A stretch of DNA of 27,644 bases from Funneliformis mosseae (taxonomy: Eukaryota; Glomeromycota; Glomeromycetes; Glomerales; Glomeraceae). A program made the translations under genes and the position numbers. This document shows positions 1-11,150 of this stretch, piece by piece (the first letter of the stretch is position 1; the number at the start of each line of letters is the position of its first letter). The DNA lies in assembly GCA_910592005.1 (NCBI GenBank), contig CAJVPP010000689.1, positions 1 to 27,644 of the forward strand, given 5' to 3'. The notes under the pieces are model-generated. The model was given only the letters and a program-made list of their open reading frames with translations, did not search any database and was not told the DNA's origin.

Positions 1-59
1 ATAAATAATCTCTTTTATAATGAATTTATTTATAACAAATTTTTTTTGATACAATAAAG

Positions 60-560
60 ATTTAAAGAAAATATTACTTTAAAGAAAAGCCAATTCTAAA
101 AAAAAAGAGAAATAAAAAATATTAATAAATGTTCTTGAAGAAGTTATCTAATCTACCAAAAAGAAATTGTTTATCAGTATTGATCCTAAGAATCTAAAAT
201 CCAAAGAAACTAATTTTATAAATGAAATAAAAAAATTTTAGTAAATATTCTCAAAAAAGTTTACTTATTCTAAAAAAAAAAGAGAATTAACTTATCAATT
301 AGTTTCTAAAATCTAAAGAATGCTGATCTTAAAAAAAAAGAAAAAAAATATATTAATAAAATGTTTTCAAAGAAGCCTACTAATTCAAAAAAAAGGAATT
401 AATTTACTAGTTAATTCCTAAAATCCAGAAAGACATTCTAAAAAAGAAAGAATATTAGTAAACATTTTTAAAGAAGTTCACTCATTTCAAGAAAAAGAGA
501 ATTAATTTATTAGTTGTATTCCTAAGGTTCAAAAAATACTAGTTCTAAAAAATAAAAAAT
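60..560. repeat. Degenerate tandem repeat, about 4 units of 100-120 bp
   Basis: The same ordered series of words recurs about every 100-120 bp. The order is ATTARTAAA, then AAAGAAGTTTACT, then ATTCTAAAAAAAAGAGAATTAA, then TTAGTT, then TTCCTAAAATCCA, then TTCTAAAAAA. Units begin near 121, 237, 353 and 455, with a partial unit before the first. The units are clearly diverged, so the array is old. I see no coding frame that follows the repeat. Confidence 0.65.
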
Positions 561-611
561 TAAAAACAAATTAAATGAAAAGAAGTTTACTATTTATCAT
601 CGCTGATAGTT

Positions 612-871
612 AGCACTGGTGTTACGAATTTCCATTTTTAGATGTTTGTGTAATCCTATTTGAATTTTGCCAAAATCAAAATTGTCTTTTGGATTTGTGT
701 AATGTTGCCTAACATTCTAAAAAAGCATTATAGCAGAATTATAAATTTTGGAATATGACGAATATGATTTTACACTCGAAAAAAATTCGTCCCCAAAATA
801 TAGTAAAAATGAAATGTGGTGACAAATTATTTTATAAGAAATCACGTGATACCGGTGCTGAACACCAGTAG
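612..871. mobile_element. Possible short inverted-repeat element (MITE-like)
   Basis: The left edge reads AGCACTGGTGTTACG at 612-626. The right edge, read on the minus strand, contains ACTGGTGTT and, nested inside it, AGCACCGGTATCACG (845-859). The two edges are therefore imperfect inverted repeats enclosing about 250 bp without a reading frame. The exact ends and the target duplication are unclear, so the call is tentative. Confidence 0.3.
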
Positions 872-1490
872 TAATTTTCTAATAAATAATATTATAAAAT
901 TTATTATTGTTAAAAATTATGAATTTTATTAATAATAAAATAATATCATTATGAATTTTTAAAAATTTAAACAAATAAGTTCTTAAATTTGATAATTAAA
1001 TTTTATAAGAATGTTTTCTTAATATTAAACATATTTAAAGAAAGGATCTTTGTTCGCCGAAATAACAGAAATCGAGGGTAACTGCAATGGTTATAGTTCT
1101 GTATTATATACTATTTTCATTAAAATTAAGCTATATATCACAACCAATAATAACATATATTTACAAGTATAATATTAATATATTTGTATACAAATAAATA
1201 TACGCATTAAATAGGAAAATTTCAATTTGAATTACGCCAACTTTCTTCTTGGATGGATCATATGATAATTTCGTCTGTAAAAAGAGTTTCACAAATTCCC
1301 ACTAATACTTACCCTTGCGTGTAACAGCAGCTCAACCTTTGTACTAACTTAATTTGGAAACGGGGGTTATGATTTTTTCCCATGACTTCAATTTTCAAGG
1401 CTTATTTTACAAAAACTGGTAAACTTTTAACGTTAACTATATCTTGTTTTGGATAATTCTATTTAAGCTTCCGAATATAAATTATCACAC

Positions 1491-2434
1491 ATGAACGACT
1501 TTTTAGTGTATCCAACTTCAATGACAGTAAACTCTTTACCTGAAGAAGAACATAACCACCCTGACGTGTTGCTTCGTCATCTAGTTGCAGAGTTTAATAA
1601 ACCTTTCACAGGCTGGGATTTTTCTTATCTTAAAGGACGCATGGAGGAAAAGTTAAATTTATTACCTTGGAATTATGAAGCAACCGTGAAAGCCTTGTTA
1701 CCAAATAGTAAGGGTCTTTTAGATATGGGTACTGGTGGTGGTGAGTTCCTCGCTTCTTTAAGTCCATTGCCACCAGATACCTGTGCGACAGAAGGTTGGG
1801 CTCCCAACATTGATATTGCAAGGCAACGATTAAGACATTTGGGAGTGACCGTCACAGGTATAGATTTTATATTCTGCTTATATAATTATCTTGCGCGCAC
1901 TTTTCAACAAAAAAAAAGTTGTGAATTTGCTATTTTTTCATTTACAATATTAATGAATTTTTTTTCTTTTTAGCTATTACTGATAATGATGTACGACTTC
2001 CCCTTGATGATGCTCGATTTGATCTTATAATTAATCGTCATGAACCTTATATTGCTTATGAAGTTCATCGTCTCCTCAAGTTAGGAGGATTATTTGTTAC
2101 ACAGCAAGTTGGCGAAAAAGATAATATTGAATTAAATAAACTTTTAGGAGCTCCCGATCTTGGTTATAGAGAATGGCATATGGAACATGCTTGTAGTGAA
2201 TTAAGAAATGTAGGTTTCACTATTCTAGAAAAACAAGAAGCATTTATAGAGACGAAATTTTATGATGTAGGAGCTATAGTTTATTATTTGAAAGCAATTC
2301 CATGGCAAGTGGAAGATTTCACAGTAGAAAAATATTCAGAACAACTTGTTAATCTTCATCATAAGATTCAAAAAGAGGGTTTTCTTTCAGTTCAGAGTCA
2401 TCGATTTTTTATAGTGGCAAGAAAAGATCATTAA
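1491..2434 (+). CDS. SAM-dependent class I methyltransferase, two exons
   Basis: Two exons, 1491-1857 and 1974-2434, give a 275-residue protein. The 116-nt intron starts GTATAG and ends after a T-rich tract with TTTTTAG. Splicing makes a codon GCT and joins the two open frames exactly. The protein has the class I SAM-binding motif LLDMGTGGGEFLASL near residue 75, then CATEGWAPN, an acidic LPLDDARFDLIINRHE block, a GGLFVTQQVG strand, and DVGAIVYYLKAIPW near the end. No signal peptide or membrane segment is visible, so it is probably cytosolic, and its substrate is unknown. The blocks WDFSYLKGR, ATEGW and TQQVG are ones I associate with bacterial (actinobacterial and Bacillus-type) methyltransferases, also found in some fungi. 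That association is from memory. No disruption is visible, and composition is richer in GC than the flanks. A shorter single-exon reading would lose the C-terminal half of the fold. Confidence 0.88.
1858..1973 (+). other. Intron of the methyltransferase gene
   Basis: The donor is CACAG|GTATAG and the acceptor is a T-rich tract ending TTTTTAG|CTATTAC. Length 116 nt, phase 1. Reading through it gives a premature stop, while removing it restores a continuous frame with conserved downstream methyltransferase blocks. Confidence 0.87.
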
Positions 2435-3842
2435 TCTTATTCGATGATGATATTTTTGGCATTTATACGCGTATTCAAAACTAAGAAAATTTTTGTAAAA
2501 ACGGAAATAGAAGGACTTTGTGTTTTTTTTTTTTTTTTTTTTCACATCAATCTGGAGAAATTTAAATATCGATAACAAATAGTTTTCTTTTTTTTTCTCA
2601 GATTTCTTTTAGCAAAATAATATTCTCGTTATTTATTTGGAAAGAAAAAAAATATATATTTCACATTAAAAAAATTACATTTGTATTATTTATCATCTTT
2701 TTCATCATATTTGTTTTTTTTCATAAAGCGCATTTATACATAGGCATATATAATTTATTTTTAATAACTAGCATTTATTTAAAGCAAGCTATAAAACCGA
2801 ATGGATAATAAAATAATTTAAGGGGTTGATATTATTATAATTGTAATATAGATAGATATGATGCTATTATGGTAAATGATTTTATTTTGTTTGAATCAAC
2901 AATTAATAGATCCCAGATAAAATTATTGGAATATATATATATAAATTCAATAAGAATTTATATATTTTTTAATACCAATCAATAAATAAAAAGATTAATT
3001 TGTTTCACTTTTTTTATCTTCATTATTATTAAAAAAAAAAAAAGTTAATTAAATAATATTAGTTTTTTATGCTATTATCTTTAATTTGTAAAATTATAAA
3101 AAAAGATTTTTTTTGAATATCGATATCATCAACTTAATTGCCGATTTGCCAATTAATCAGGGTGATTGTCATAGGCAATCAAAAATAATATGTAACCTAA
3201 AATAAATTAGACATGATGATAACAAACATTACTTATTTAATAAAAAATCATGCTAGTTTTCTATTCGAAAACTTTATTATGGAGGAAACGGAGATTTAGA
3301 GTATATATAAAAATTCATAGATTTATTAATTTTGGATGTAATTAATAAAAAATTATTATTTTTTCTGCCGTTTATTTCTATTTTTACTACATTTTTGGGT
3401 TTTTTGCTAGTTCCAACCCAACTTTCTTAGTCACGCGATTTGTCTATTACTAATTGTTCTGCCGCTTCTTTACGTAAGCTTGCCAAATACCTTGTAATCT
3501 ACCCTTCAACCGATTTGATTCCCTGCACCTCGCTTCCTTGGGTCGTCTAATAAAACAAGGTCAGAAGCAGATGTAGGAACCTTCAGCAAAGCACGCAATT
3601 ATACACTTACATAGTACGCTCGAGATAGATTTAGAAATTTTTTATTACAATCTTCACCGGTAAAATTCGAATTATATCTTCCTTTCTATTTCTACCCAGA
3701 AGGTTCTTTTGCCACCTTTTTAGTTTCATGTGGTTTGGACTCTTGGCATTAAAATAATCTGATTGGTAGATCGTCTCGTGATTTACGTCGCCAAGAAATT
3801 TATGTCGATCACTTTTACTAGACAAAACAGATCAAAATTATT
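2435..3842. other. Intergenic region after the methyltransferase
   Basis: No gene is recognised. It holds a 20-nt T run (about 2523-2542) and a small hairpin-like inverted repeat around 2931-2972 (ATATATAAATTC and AGAATTTATATAT arms). From about 3400 onward the composition is more balanced. Minus-strand coding fragments there (for example 3631-3825) do not belong to any family I recognise, and may be the decayed tail of the next pseudogene or of another element. Confidence 0.5.
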
Positions 3843-4448
3843 TTATTTTGTATAAAACCATTCTACTTCGATATTTCGATCCAGTTTTTCTATTACTGCT
3901 AATGCACTACAGTTCTCCAAGCGAAGGTATTTCAGATCAAGTCATGAACGAGCAATTTCCCTGATAGCTGAATCTCTAATCATACATTAGCCGAATTGAG
4001 TCTATGACAAAAACGTGCAATAGCACAAACACTCGAATCAGTAACATACCCAAAGTCATGTATACAAAGGTGATCTAATTTATGGCATGATCAAAATATC
4101 TAAGATTTCGGCATGTACGTGCGATAATACGCACCGTAGCTTCTCAAAATTTGCTTGTACCACTCCAAGTTCAAGAAGTTGTAAATTAGGATACGCATAC
4201 GATCTTTCTAACAACGCTGTCATTGAAATAAACATAATCAAAGAGATCAAAATATAACACATTTGAACAAAGTTTTTCATCTGCGTAAACCATTAAATTT
4301 CTTACATTTCCGTGAAACGGTTTTTGTCTTTGCAAATATGTAAAAACTTTTTACCGTGGGATATTCTATTTTGACGTGTTTCCATAGTATTGTAATACCA
4401 AAGTCTGTTAACAAATAGAGCATCAGCTAAATTAAGCGGATTAGCCAT
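3843..4448 (-). pseudogene. Decayed F-box/leucine-rich-repeat protein gene
   Basis: The minus strand begins at 4448 with MANPLNLADALFVNRLWYYN, which resembles the F-box region of Rhizophagus F-box/LRR proteins. Reading on through several frame changes, LRR pieces follow in the right order: PNLQLLELG, then VRIIARTCRNLRYFD, then CHKLDHLCIHDFGYVTDSSV, then AIARFCHRLNSANV, and last EKLDRNIEVEWFYTK. The TDSSV..IAR.C pattern is that of Grr1-type repeats. In-frame stops and at least two frameshifts separate these pieces, so no full product can be made. Intact members act as substrate receptors of SCF ubiquitin ligases. The frames are read directly; the family assignment is by motif only. Confidence 0.68.
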
Positions 4449-4641
4449 TTTTATTGATAATAAAATTTATTTATGCATACACACATAAAACACATCACAC
4501 TTTATTATATTTTTCGTAAAGTAATGCATGAGAAAGGGCTGGCCGGCTATGTAAAAATGAATAAAAGTTAAATATAATATTTGTACATGGGTGATGACGT
4601 ATAAACACCATAGACTTATTTATTATCGACTAATTTGTTGA

Positions 4642-5420
4642 TCAAATAATGTTAGAATTGATAGTTATACACTTTTTGGTGTACAGACCTTCCATAGAGT
4701 TATCACACTCTCCAAGGTCATACCCTTCAAGGTCATCATCATCATATGTTACTCCCTTAACTTTTGAAAGAATTTTTGAGATTTCATTAGCAGCCCAATA
4801 AAAATCGTAATTAAGCTCTTGATGTAAAATTTTTGTCTAAAAATAAAGGTAAAAGAAAAAACAAGAGGACAATTGATCTTACTTTGTTGTAGACTCTGCA
4901 AGCGACAGATCGTATTTTAGTTTTGAACTGATCTGGCCTTATTGCTTATTGTATGTCTTCGATGTCTCAAGTACCCGGAATGGAGAGTTCAGCTTTAACG
5001 TATTCCTTGGCACACTTGATGAGTGCTTGGCAATGTTTATTAAAGGATGGATTAAATACGTTGTTTTCTTCTTGGTTTCTTTTCTTTGAAGACGCGTGTA
5101 TTTTGACTTTTTTTACTTGCGAGTGGTTCTCTACAGTCTCTCGCGAAATGTCCGGGTTGTTTGCAGTTAAACCAACATTTGTCATTTCTTCGTCCTACAT
5201 TAGTTGCATTTTGGAGGGCGTCTACTATTATTAAAGGTATTTCTATCGGTCAAATTGAACATCATGGCTATATTATATGAGAACAAAAGATTTAGCCACA
5301 TAAAATAAAGATTAATCTTATAATTTATGACTTAAAATGGAATGATTTAACTTGCTCTGTTTTAGCTTTATGCGTCGATTCAAATAAGTTTAACAACTGA
5401 TTTGCCATAGAAGGATTCAT
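4642..5420 (-). pseudogene. Remnant of a gene with a CCHC zinc knuckle
   Basis: The minus strand from 5420 reads NPSMANQLLNLFESTHKAK after a good acceptor (ATATTTTAG). There is then a possible intron, a basic stretch with a CNxC pattern, and CWFNCKQPGHFARDC (codons at 5133-5177). This last is a zinc knuckle with spacing CX3CX4HX4C, one residue longer than the usual CX2C. A different frame continues to a 64-codon 3' exon (4642-4836). That exon sits behind a T-rich acceptor and encodes HQELNYDFYWAANEISKILS and an Asp-rich tail. Two in-frame stops (TGA, TAA) and frame changes interrupt it. Zinc knuckles of this kind occur in retrotransposon Gag proteins and in RNA-binding proteins. I cannot tell which this was. 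Confidence 0.5.
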
Positions 5421-5552
5421 CTAAAATATTTGCAAATAATCCATTTTTAATCTATTATGGGCCGGTGCAAAAAGATTCGTACCTCAGATATTGTATCGAT
5501 AAAAAAAATTTTACTGTGAATATTTGGGAAAGATATGATATAAAAATTCGCG

Positions 5553-6100
5553 TCATATAACGTGAACTTTATCAGTACTATAATAAACGTCAAATTCTTC
5601 ATCTATTAATTGTATATTCTCATCGGACTCAAAATATTCTTTAGCATTTTTAAGCGCTCTTATCCAAAGTCCTACAATGCCTTTTGAAGAAAATTTTTCT
5701 TTAAATGCATTTAGAAGAGTGATTCTAACCGGATAAAAGGTTTGGGTGTGTGCAACTTCACCTTTACAACTGACCAAACGCCTTCAATAGTGAAATTAAC
5801 TTCATGTTCTTTTCTTTGTTTATTTTAACCAGTTCCAAAAGTTCTGGCTTTCAGAAAAAGCAACATCATGTACGCAAAAGTTCCGAAATGTTTTCATCGA
5901 GTTTGCGATTTAGGTCGACCGAGAGTTTTATGCGGCGTAAAAGTATTGTCACCGCGCTTGTTCCAGTCTCAGCAACCCGCTTGCGTAGTGTGGCCTTCTG
6001 ATGGTTCTTCGTTTTAAAGTTAGCCCCCCGAAAAATAGTTGTAAACGGAGATTACCATTGACTTTTCATTATCAGTTAGTGTTGCGCCGGTTCGTTTCAT
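5553..6100 (-). pseudogene. Decayed transposase-like gene, N-terminal helix-turn-helix
   Basis: From the ATG at 6100 the minus strand reads MKRTGATLTDNEKSMVISVY, then NYFSGG. After a stop it continues in the shifted frame as NFKTKNHQKATLRKRVAETG and SAVTI. This pattern is that of the N-terminal helix-turn-helix region of Rhizophagus Tc1/IS630-like DDE transposases, as I remember them. Further on are a stop, another frame change, and an open 74-codon stretch (5553-5777) containing KGIVGLWIRALKNAKEYFES. No catalytic DDE residues can be traced. It may be continuous with the zinc-knuckle remnant downstream on the same strand, or may be two elements side by side. Confidence 0.5.
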
Positions 6101-6182
6101 GATGAAACTATGGGTAAATAGGGTAGAAAAACTATAGTGAAAAATGTTTATTCGAAGTCATTCTAATATATATTTGTTTTTT

Positions 6183-6693
6183 TCAGCCCACCGAACGGTA
6201 ACTTTCTAGGCGTAACTCCTTTCCTTTTTGGCGAAGTACGGGCCCATACTTGTAAAAAATGTTGAGACCCGGGCAACAATTCGTAATTCCTGGACCATTA
6301 CCATGCCCCTCTTCGTTCAAGAAGGAACATTTCGTTTCTTTATTACGATATTTACGAAAATCCAAATATCCCTGCTTGGCATCCCCATTTTTGGGAGAAA
6401 TGGTGGTAAGAGTTATGTTTATAGACTTATAGTACAATAATACGATATAGTGATGATTAGTATATTTAGACTGGTGTAGACGAATGTTACGAAGAAACTT
6501 CAAAATTTTAGGTTGGACATTGAATGTCCAATATTCGACCGTCTCAAGGCAAGTTAATCATGTTGTTATCTTACATCAAACACTTATGTTACAACGGATC
6601 CCAAATTTGTACTGGATGCCGCATGGAATAAGAAGATTGCATGTTATGAGAGAATACATGATCGTAGCCTTTATTAATTATATATTTCTGTAA
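6183..6693. other. Unassigned region with coding-like fragments
   Basis: Open frames exist on both strands (6228-6440 plus, 6183-6503 minus, 6484-6693 plus) but none contains a domain I recognise. A third plus frame reads CKKC, then NISFLYYDIYENPNIPAW and HPHFWEKWW. Another near 6600-6690 reads TTDPKFVLDAAWNKKIACYE. These look more protein-like than the longest frames. I read the stretch as a broken gene of unknown type. Confidence 0.3.
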
Positions 6694-6699
6694 TGCCCA

Positions 6700-6933
6700 C
6701 TTGCAAGTGTTGTCATGGGACAGGGACAGGAATATGGGACGGGACAGTCCCAGGACACATTTTCAATTTTTTATGTCCGGAACATTTTTGGGACAAATTT
6801 TACTATGATAAACGATTAAATAGAACCATTTTTTGGGACATTATGTGACATAATGTGACGGGACAGATGAGACGGGACGGGACGGGACATTAAAAATCTG
6901 TGGGACACGTTCCAAGATAACACTGCTTGCAAG
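6700..6933. mobile_element. hAT-like non-autonomous element with 8-bp target duplication
   Basis: CTTGCAAG occurs at 6700-6707 and again at 6926-6933, flanking 218 bp. The inner edges are inverted repeats. The right end read on the minus strand is CAGTGTTATCTTGGAACGTG, and the left is (A)AGTGTTGTCATGGGACAGG. An 8-bp duplication and CAGTG-type ends are typical of the hAT superfamily. The interior is rich in GGGAC words and holds the palindrome ACATTATGTGACATAATGT. There is no reading frame, so any movement would depend on a transposase from elsewhere. Confidence 0.72.
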
Positions 6934-9517
6934 ATTAATATTGTATATATAATAAATTGGCAAATTTACATTTTTATTCATCAGTCATAACAATGCTCAA
7001 AAATGCGCAAAAAGCCAGAGAAAAGTGATAACTGAAATTATTAAAAGTTTTACTAAAAAATTTTTTACTTTAAAGAGTATTTTTAACCATATACAAATTG
7101 TGTGAATAAATGAAGCAACGTAATAAAATTTCTGATGAAATAGATGCTAACTACGCTACATATATGACTTTCCGGAAAAAAAGAATTTTGTCTTGTTTAA
7201 AAATCTTTGCCAAAATTTATTTAAATTTCTTTGTTGTATACATATACATACTAAAAGAATAATAATTTGATCGATTTAATATATGCAAGAAAGAAGCCAG
7301 CCAGCTAAGTAAATAAAAAATGGTGAGAAATAGGGATTAAAGGGAGTAATGCCTGCTTCATATAATGGGAATTCTTTTTCCTCTTACTTAATGTTATTAT
7401 CTAAACTACCACTATTTTCTTTACTTTCTATCCATCTATTAATATTCTAATTTTGGGTTCCCTTTATCATAATAAAAGCTTTTTATAGTATCTTTTTCCA
7501 GTAAGTTCACAAATTTTATGTCTCCCTATTTTAAATGCATAATGCATAATATTCACCTCTTTCTTCTTCAAATTAAAAATTTGCTTAGATCAGTTTTTAT
7601 TCCTTCAATAAATAAGATGAACAAATTTCCAGATGAGAAACTAATAGTAAAAGTATTGCTTATAATAATAAATTTAAAGCTTCAGATTATTAGCTACACA
7701 CAGCTGATCAAAATTGACCTAAATTTTTAGATAATTGTATAATGATAGATTATTTTATTTTAAATAGCTTTATTAGAAGTATTGAATTCAGATTTTTGAA
7801 AGTATTAAATTTTATGATCAATGACATAATTATTAATATGATTTTCTATACTTCAGAACCATAATCAGCATCATGTAAATTAATTTTTTTGATTTTTATG
7901 ATAAATTTACTATTAAATTCAATATTAATTCTACCAATCTCTACAATTAATTATAGATAAATATATAGTAAATTTATTAGCAATTATAGTATCACATGTA
8001 AAGAACTTATTAGAAATTTTTTGTTTTAAAAATAATCATACATAATAACAATCTTCATAAATATTACTAAATAAAATATAAGTAAAACTAAAAATAGTAT
8101 AGTTTATTGAAGTTTAACTGAATATAATTAGATAAATTGATATATAATAAATTTATTAAGAAACTTATTTATTAATAGATCAATATTTGATTAATTAGAT
8201 TTATTAAATAATAGCTATTAAATTTATTATCTTTGTATAACTTTACCAAAAAAAAGATTCTTTTCTATTGTGCATAAAAATAATTTGACTGAAATGAAAA
8301 AGATTCTTTTTATTTATATCTTATTATAAAAATGGCATTTTATAAATTATTAAATTTCAAAATTAAATTTAAATCAGATTTGTTATATCTAAAATTTAAT
8401 TAATTAGATTTATTATATTTAGTTTAATTATTAAGAAATTATATATATAAATCATTAATAACTACTATTCAAAATTAATAAATTTGATATAATAAAACTA
8501 GATCTTAAATTTAATAATATTTTATTATAATATTATTAAAAAAAAGTAAATAATTAAATTTAAAATTTGCAAATAGTTATTTAAGATAAAATTCTTATTT
8601 AATTATTTATTTTTAGAAAAAAATGTTAAATTAAACAAATAGTAAAATAAATTTATAAATAAATTTAAATAACTTTTTTTATCTTATATTTCATCTTTTT
8701 TAGAATTTTAAATTTGGCTCAATAGATCAAATGACCTAACAAATTAATCTAAAAAGTTCAAATTTAATAATTTATCAATATTAGTCTATTTGAGATGATA
8801 TAATTACTATTTGAATTCTCTTATAGAAATAAATCAAATAACTATATTTTATTAATTTTAGATTACTGATTTTTAAAATATAGCTCATTTAATTTTACTA
8901 TATAAAAATTTTATAATGCATATATATAAATACAAAATAAAGTATAATTCATTAATATTAATTCATTTAAAATGAAATAGCTATTATTTGATTTATTATA
9001 TAAAGATAAATCTAATGAACTATAATACATTTTTTATTGAAAACTAGATATTAAAATATTTTAAAAATACAATTTTTTAATTTTTTTTGATATAACTATA
9101 ATCTAATCTAACTTAATACTTTTTTAGATTAGGTAAAGTATCTAATTTAACTTGATCTATTTAAAGTTTTAACCTTTTATCTTTAAACTTCTAATTTTTT
9201 TTAAATATATACTTAACTTTTTAAAAATGTATTTTATTGAAATTGAAAAAAGTATACATTTATAAAAGATATGTATTTATAGAAAAATATAGATTTTATT
9301 TAGAAAGCATAAAAAGTTATTATTATAAAAAGTCAATTTTTCTGTCATTTAATTAAATTTTTTCTATTTCTTGTTTAGTCAAATTTTATAATTTATTATA
9401 AAAAGATTATTTTTAATTTATTTTTCATTAATAGATTTAATAACTTATTTATATAAATAACATAAACTATAAATTTAATATATTTATATTTTATGATAAA
9501 TTAATAAATTAATATCG
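6934..9517. other. AT-rich region leading into the TE-dense block
   Basis: No gene is recognised. A 70-codon open frame at 7518-7730 is low in complexity and probably chance. From about 7700 the sequence becomes almost pure A and T. A diverged direct repeat pair (8775-8850 and 8952-9029) is listed separately. Confidence 0.5.
8775..9029. repeat. Diverged direct repeat pair about 177 bp apart
   Basis: TCAATATTAGTCTATTTGAG and what follows (8775-8850) reappears as TTAATATTAATTCATTTAAA and what follows (8952-9029). Corresponding words continue to the end of both copies (CTATTATTTGA-like, AAATAAATCWAATRAACTATA). Many differences are C/T or G/A changes toward A/T. The parent element is not identified. 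Confidence 0.45.
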
Positions 9518-9772
9518 TAAAATCTCAAATTTAAGCATCTACCAAATTTAAGCACCTCTATAACTTTTGCTATAATATTTGTATAAACTAAAATTAAACA
9601 CTCTCAAATTTAAGCACCTTAAATATAAAATTTTGTTTATTCCAAAAACTGAAATGAAAGACAATTTTATGTAATTAAATTAAATTTCCATAAATTTTCT
9701 ACTTTAAGTTAGAATTAAATGATATTTATTGATTATTTAAATAAATCTTTTTTTCTGTTATTTGTAAAAAAA

Positions 9773-11150
9773 ATGATATAAAAAAAAGTAAATATAAGAC
9801 AGTATACATCATATTTATTTGAAGAAAAATTAATAGTAGATAAGTATACTCAAAAACATGAAAGAAATACTACATCAAAACATTTTAATTTAAATGTTCT
9901 AATAATAGGAAGATAAATAAAGCAAAGTAATAAATGGAAAGAAAAAAATAAAAAAAAATATGCTGGAGCTCTAAGAAGAAAAGCCTTTTATTCTGAAACA
10001 GAAAATCTTTTATATAGTTAGATAATTGAACAAAGAAAAAAAGGGCTTGCTGTTAATTATATTTCAATAAGATTACAAATAATTAAAATTCTCAAAGAAC
10101 CTTCAATTCAAATATTATATCTAGCAGGAGAATATGAGTTTCAAGAAAATCTTTCTTGGATTAATTATTTTATAAAGAGATATAATTTATCATTAAGAAA
10201 AAGGATCAAAATTTCATAAAAATTGCCTGAAGATATAAAACAAAAATTAGATGAATTTAAACGATTTATTATAAGATTAAAAATACAATACAATTTTGAT
10301 TTGAATAGTATTTTTTATATAAATGAAACACCAGTGTAGTTTGATATAGTAAAAAATATGATAGTTAATAATAAAGGAGATAAAACAATATATACTTATA
10401 TTATCAGAAATGATAAAAATCATTTTACTGTAGTTTTAACTTATTCAGTAGGTATTAATTTTATTTTTTTATTTTTATATTTATTAATTCAAAACTAATA
10501 TAATAAATTTAATATAATTATAAGATAGTACAAAGTATCCTTCAATTTGTATTTTTAAGGGTAAACAATTTTCTCAAGGTAAAGTTATTTCAAAAGATGT
10601 TATTTATTAGTTCTAAGATAATGGATAGATGACTTCAGATTTAATGAAAAATTACATAGATTTTTTATTTAAAATTAGGATGTCTAAAAATTTATCAAAA
10701 CAACCTATCATGATAGTTTATGATTTTTTTCACAATCATTTAGAGGAAAGTGTTAAAACTAAATTCAGGTAATATAATTTTCAGTTAGCTTTTATTTCTG
10801 TAGGATTAATTAGTGTATGTCAACCATTAGATGTATCTATTAATAAACCTTTTAAAGATAATTTGCAAAATGAATGGTATGAATGGATGAGTAAAGGTGA
10901 TTCAGGTATAACTGCAGCAGGTAATTTAAAAAAGGCAAAGATTAGTAATATATATGGCTGGGTTAAAAGAGCTTAGGATATTATTTCAAATCAAATTATC
11001 TTTTATTTATTCAAAAAATGTTCTATCTTTAATTTATTAGATGGATTAGAAGATAATATGGTATATGAAAAAATTGATAAATTGATTGAAGAATATGAAA
11101 AAGAAAATTTAAAAGAGTTAGATGATGATATTGTAATTATTAACAATTAA
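9773..11150 (+). pseudogene. Pogo-family DDE transposase, ten in-frame stops
   Basis: One frame runs through exons 9773-10451 and 10525-11150 around a 73-nt intron (GTATTA...AATTATAAG). The N-terminal third is basic and helix-turn-helix-like (KHFNLNV, IKQSNKWKEKNKKKYAG), followed by a CENP-B-like DNA-binding part. The catalytic core includes FYINETPV, KYPSICIFKGKQ, MTSDLMKNYIDFL, MIVYDFFHNHLEESV and CQPLDVSINKPFKD. The family normally has DET at the first catalytic position. Here it is NET (AAT at 10322-10324), while the second and third Asp remain. Stops lie at 9779, 9914, 10019, 10217, 10337, 10608, 10614, 10626, 10770 and 10974. Five are TAG, at positions where the family has Trp as I recall it, five are TAA, and there is no TGA. 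The frame is otherwise unshifted, so decay was by substitution, not indels. Confidence 0.85.

Larger units (their letters stand above)
1..1490. other. AT-rich intergenic region before the methyltransferase
   Basis: No gene is visible here. The stretch holds the degenerate tandem repeat and the possible inverted-repeat element listed separately. From about 870 to 1490 there is only AT-rich sequence leading up to the methyltransferase start, where I cannot identify a promoter motif. Confidence 0.7.

Noticed and set aside
4953..5234. Plus-strand 93-codon open frame
   Set aside because: It is the complement of the zinc-knuckle remnant, whose minus frames carry the recognisable motif.
6183..6503. 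Minus-strand 106-codon open frame
   Set aside because: No recognisable domain, and a competing plus frame looks more protein-like; not enough to call a gene.
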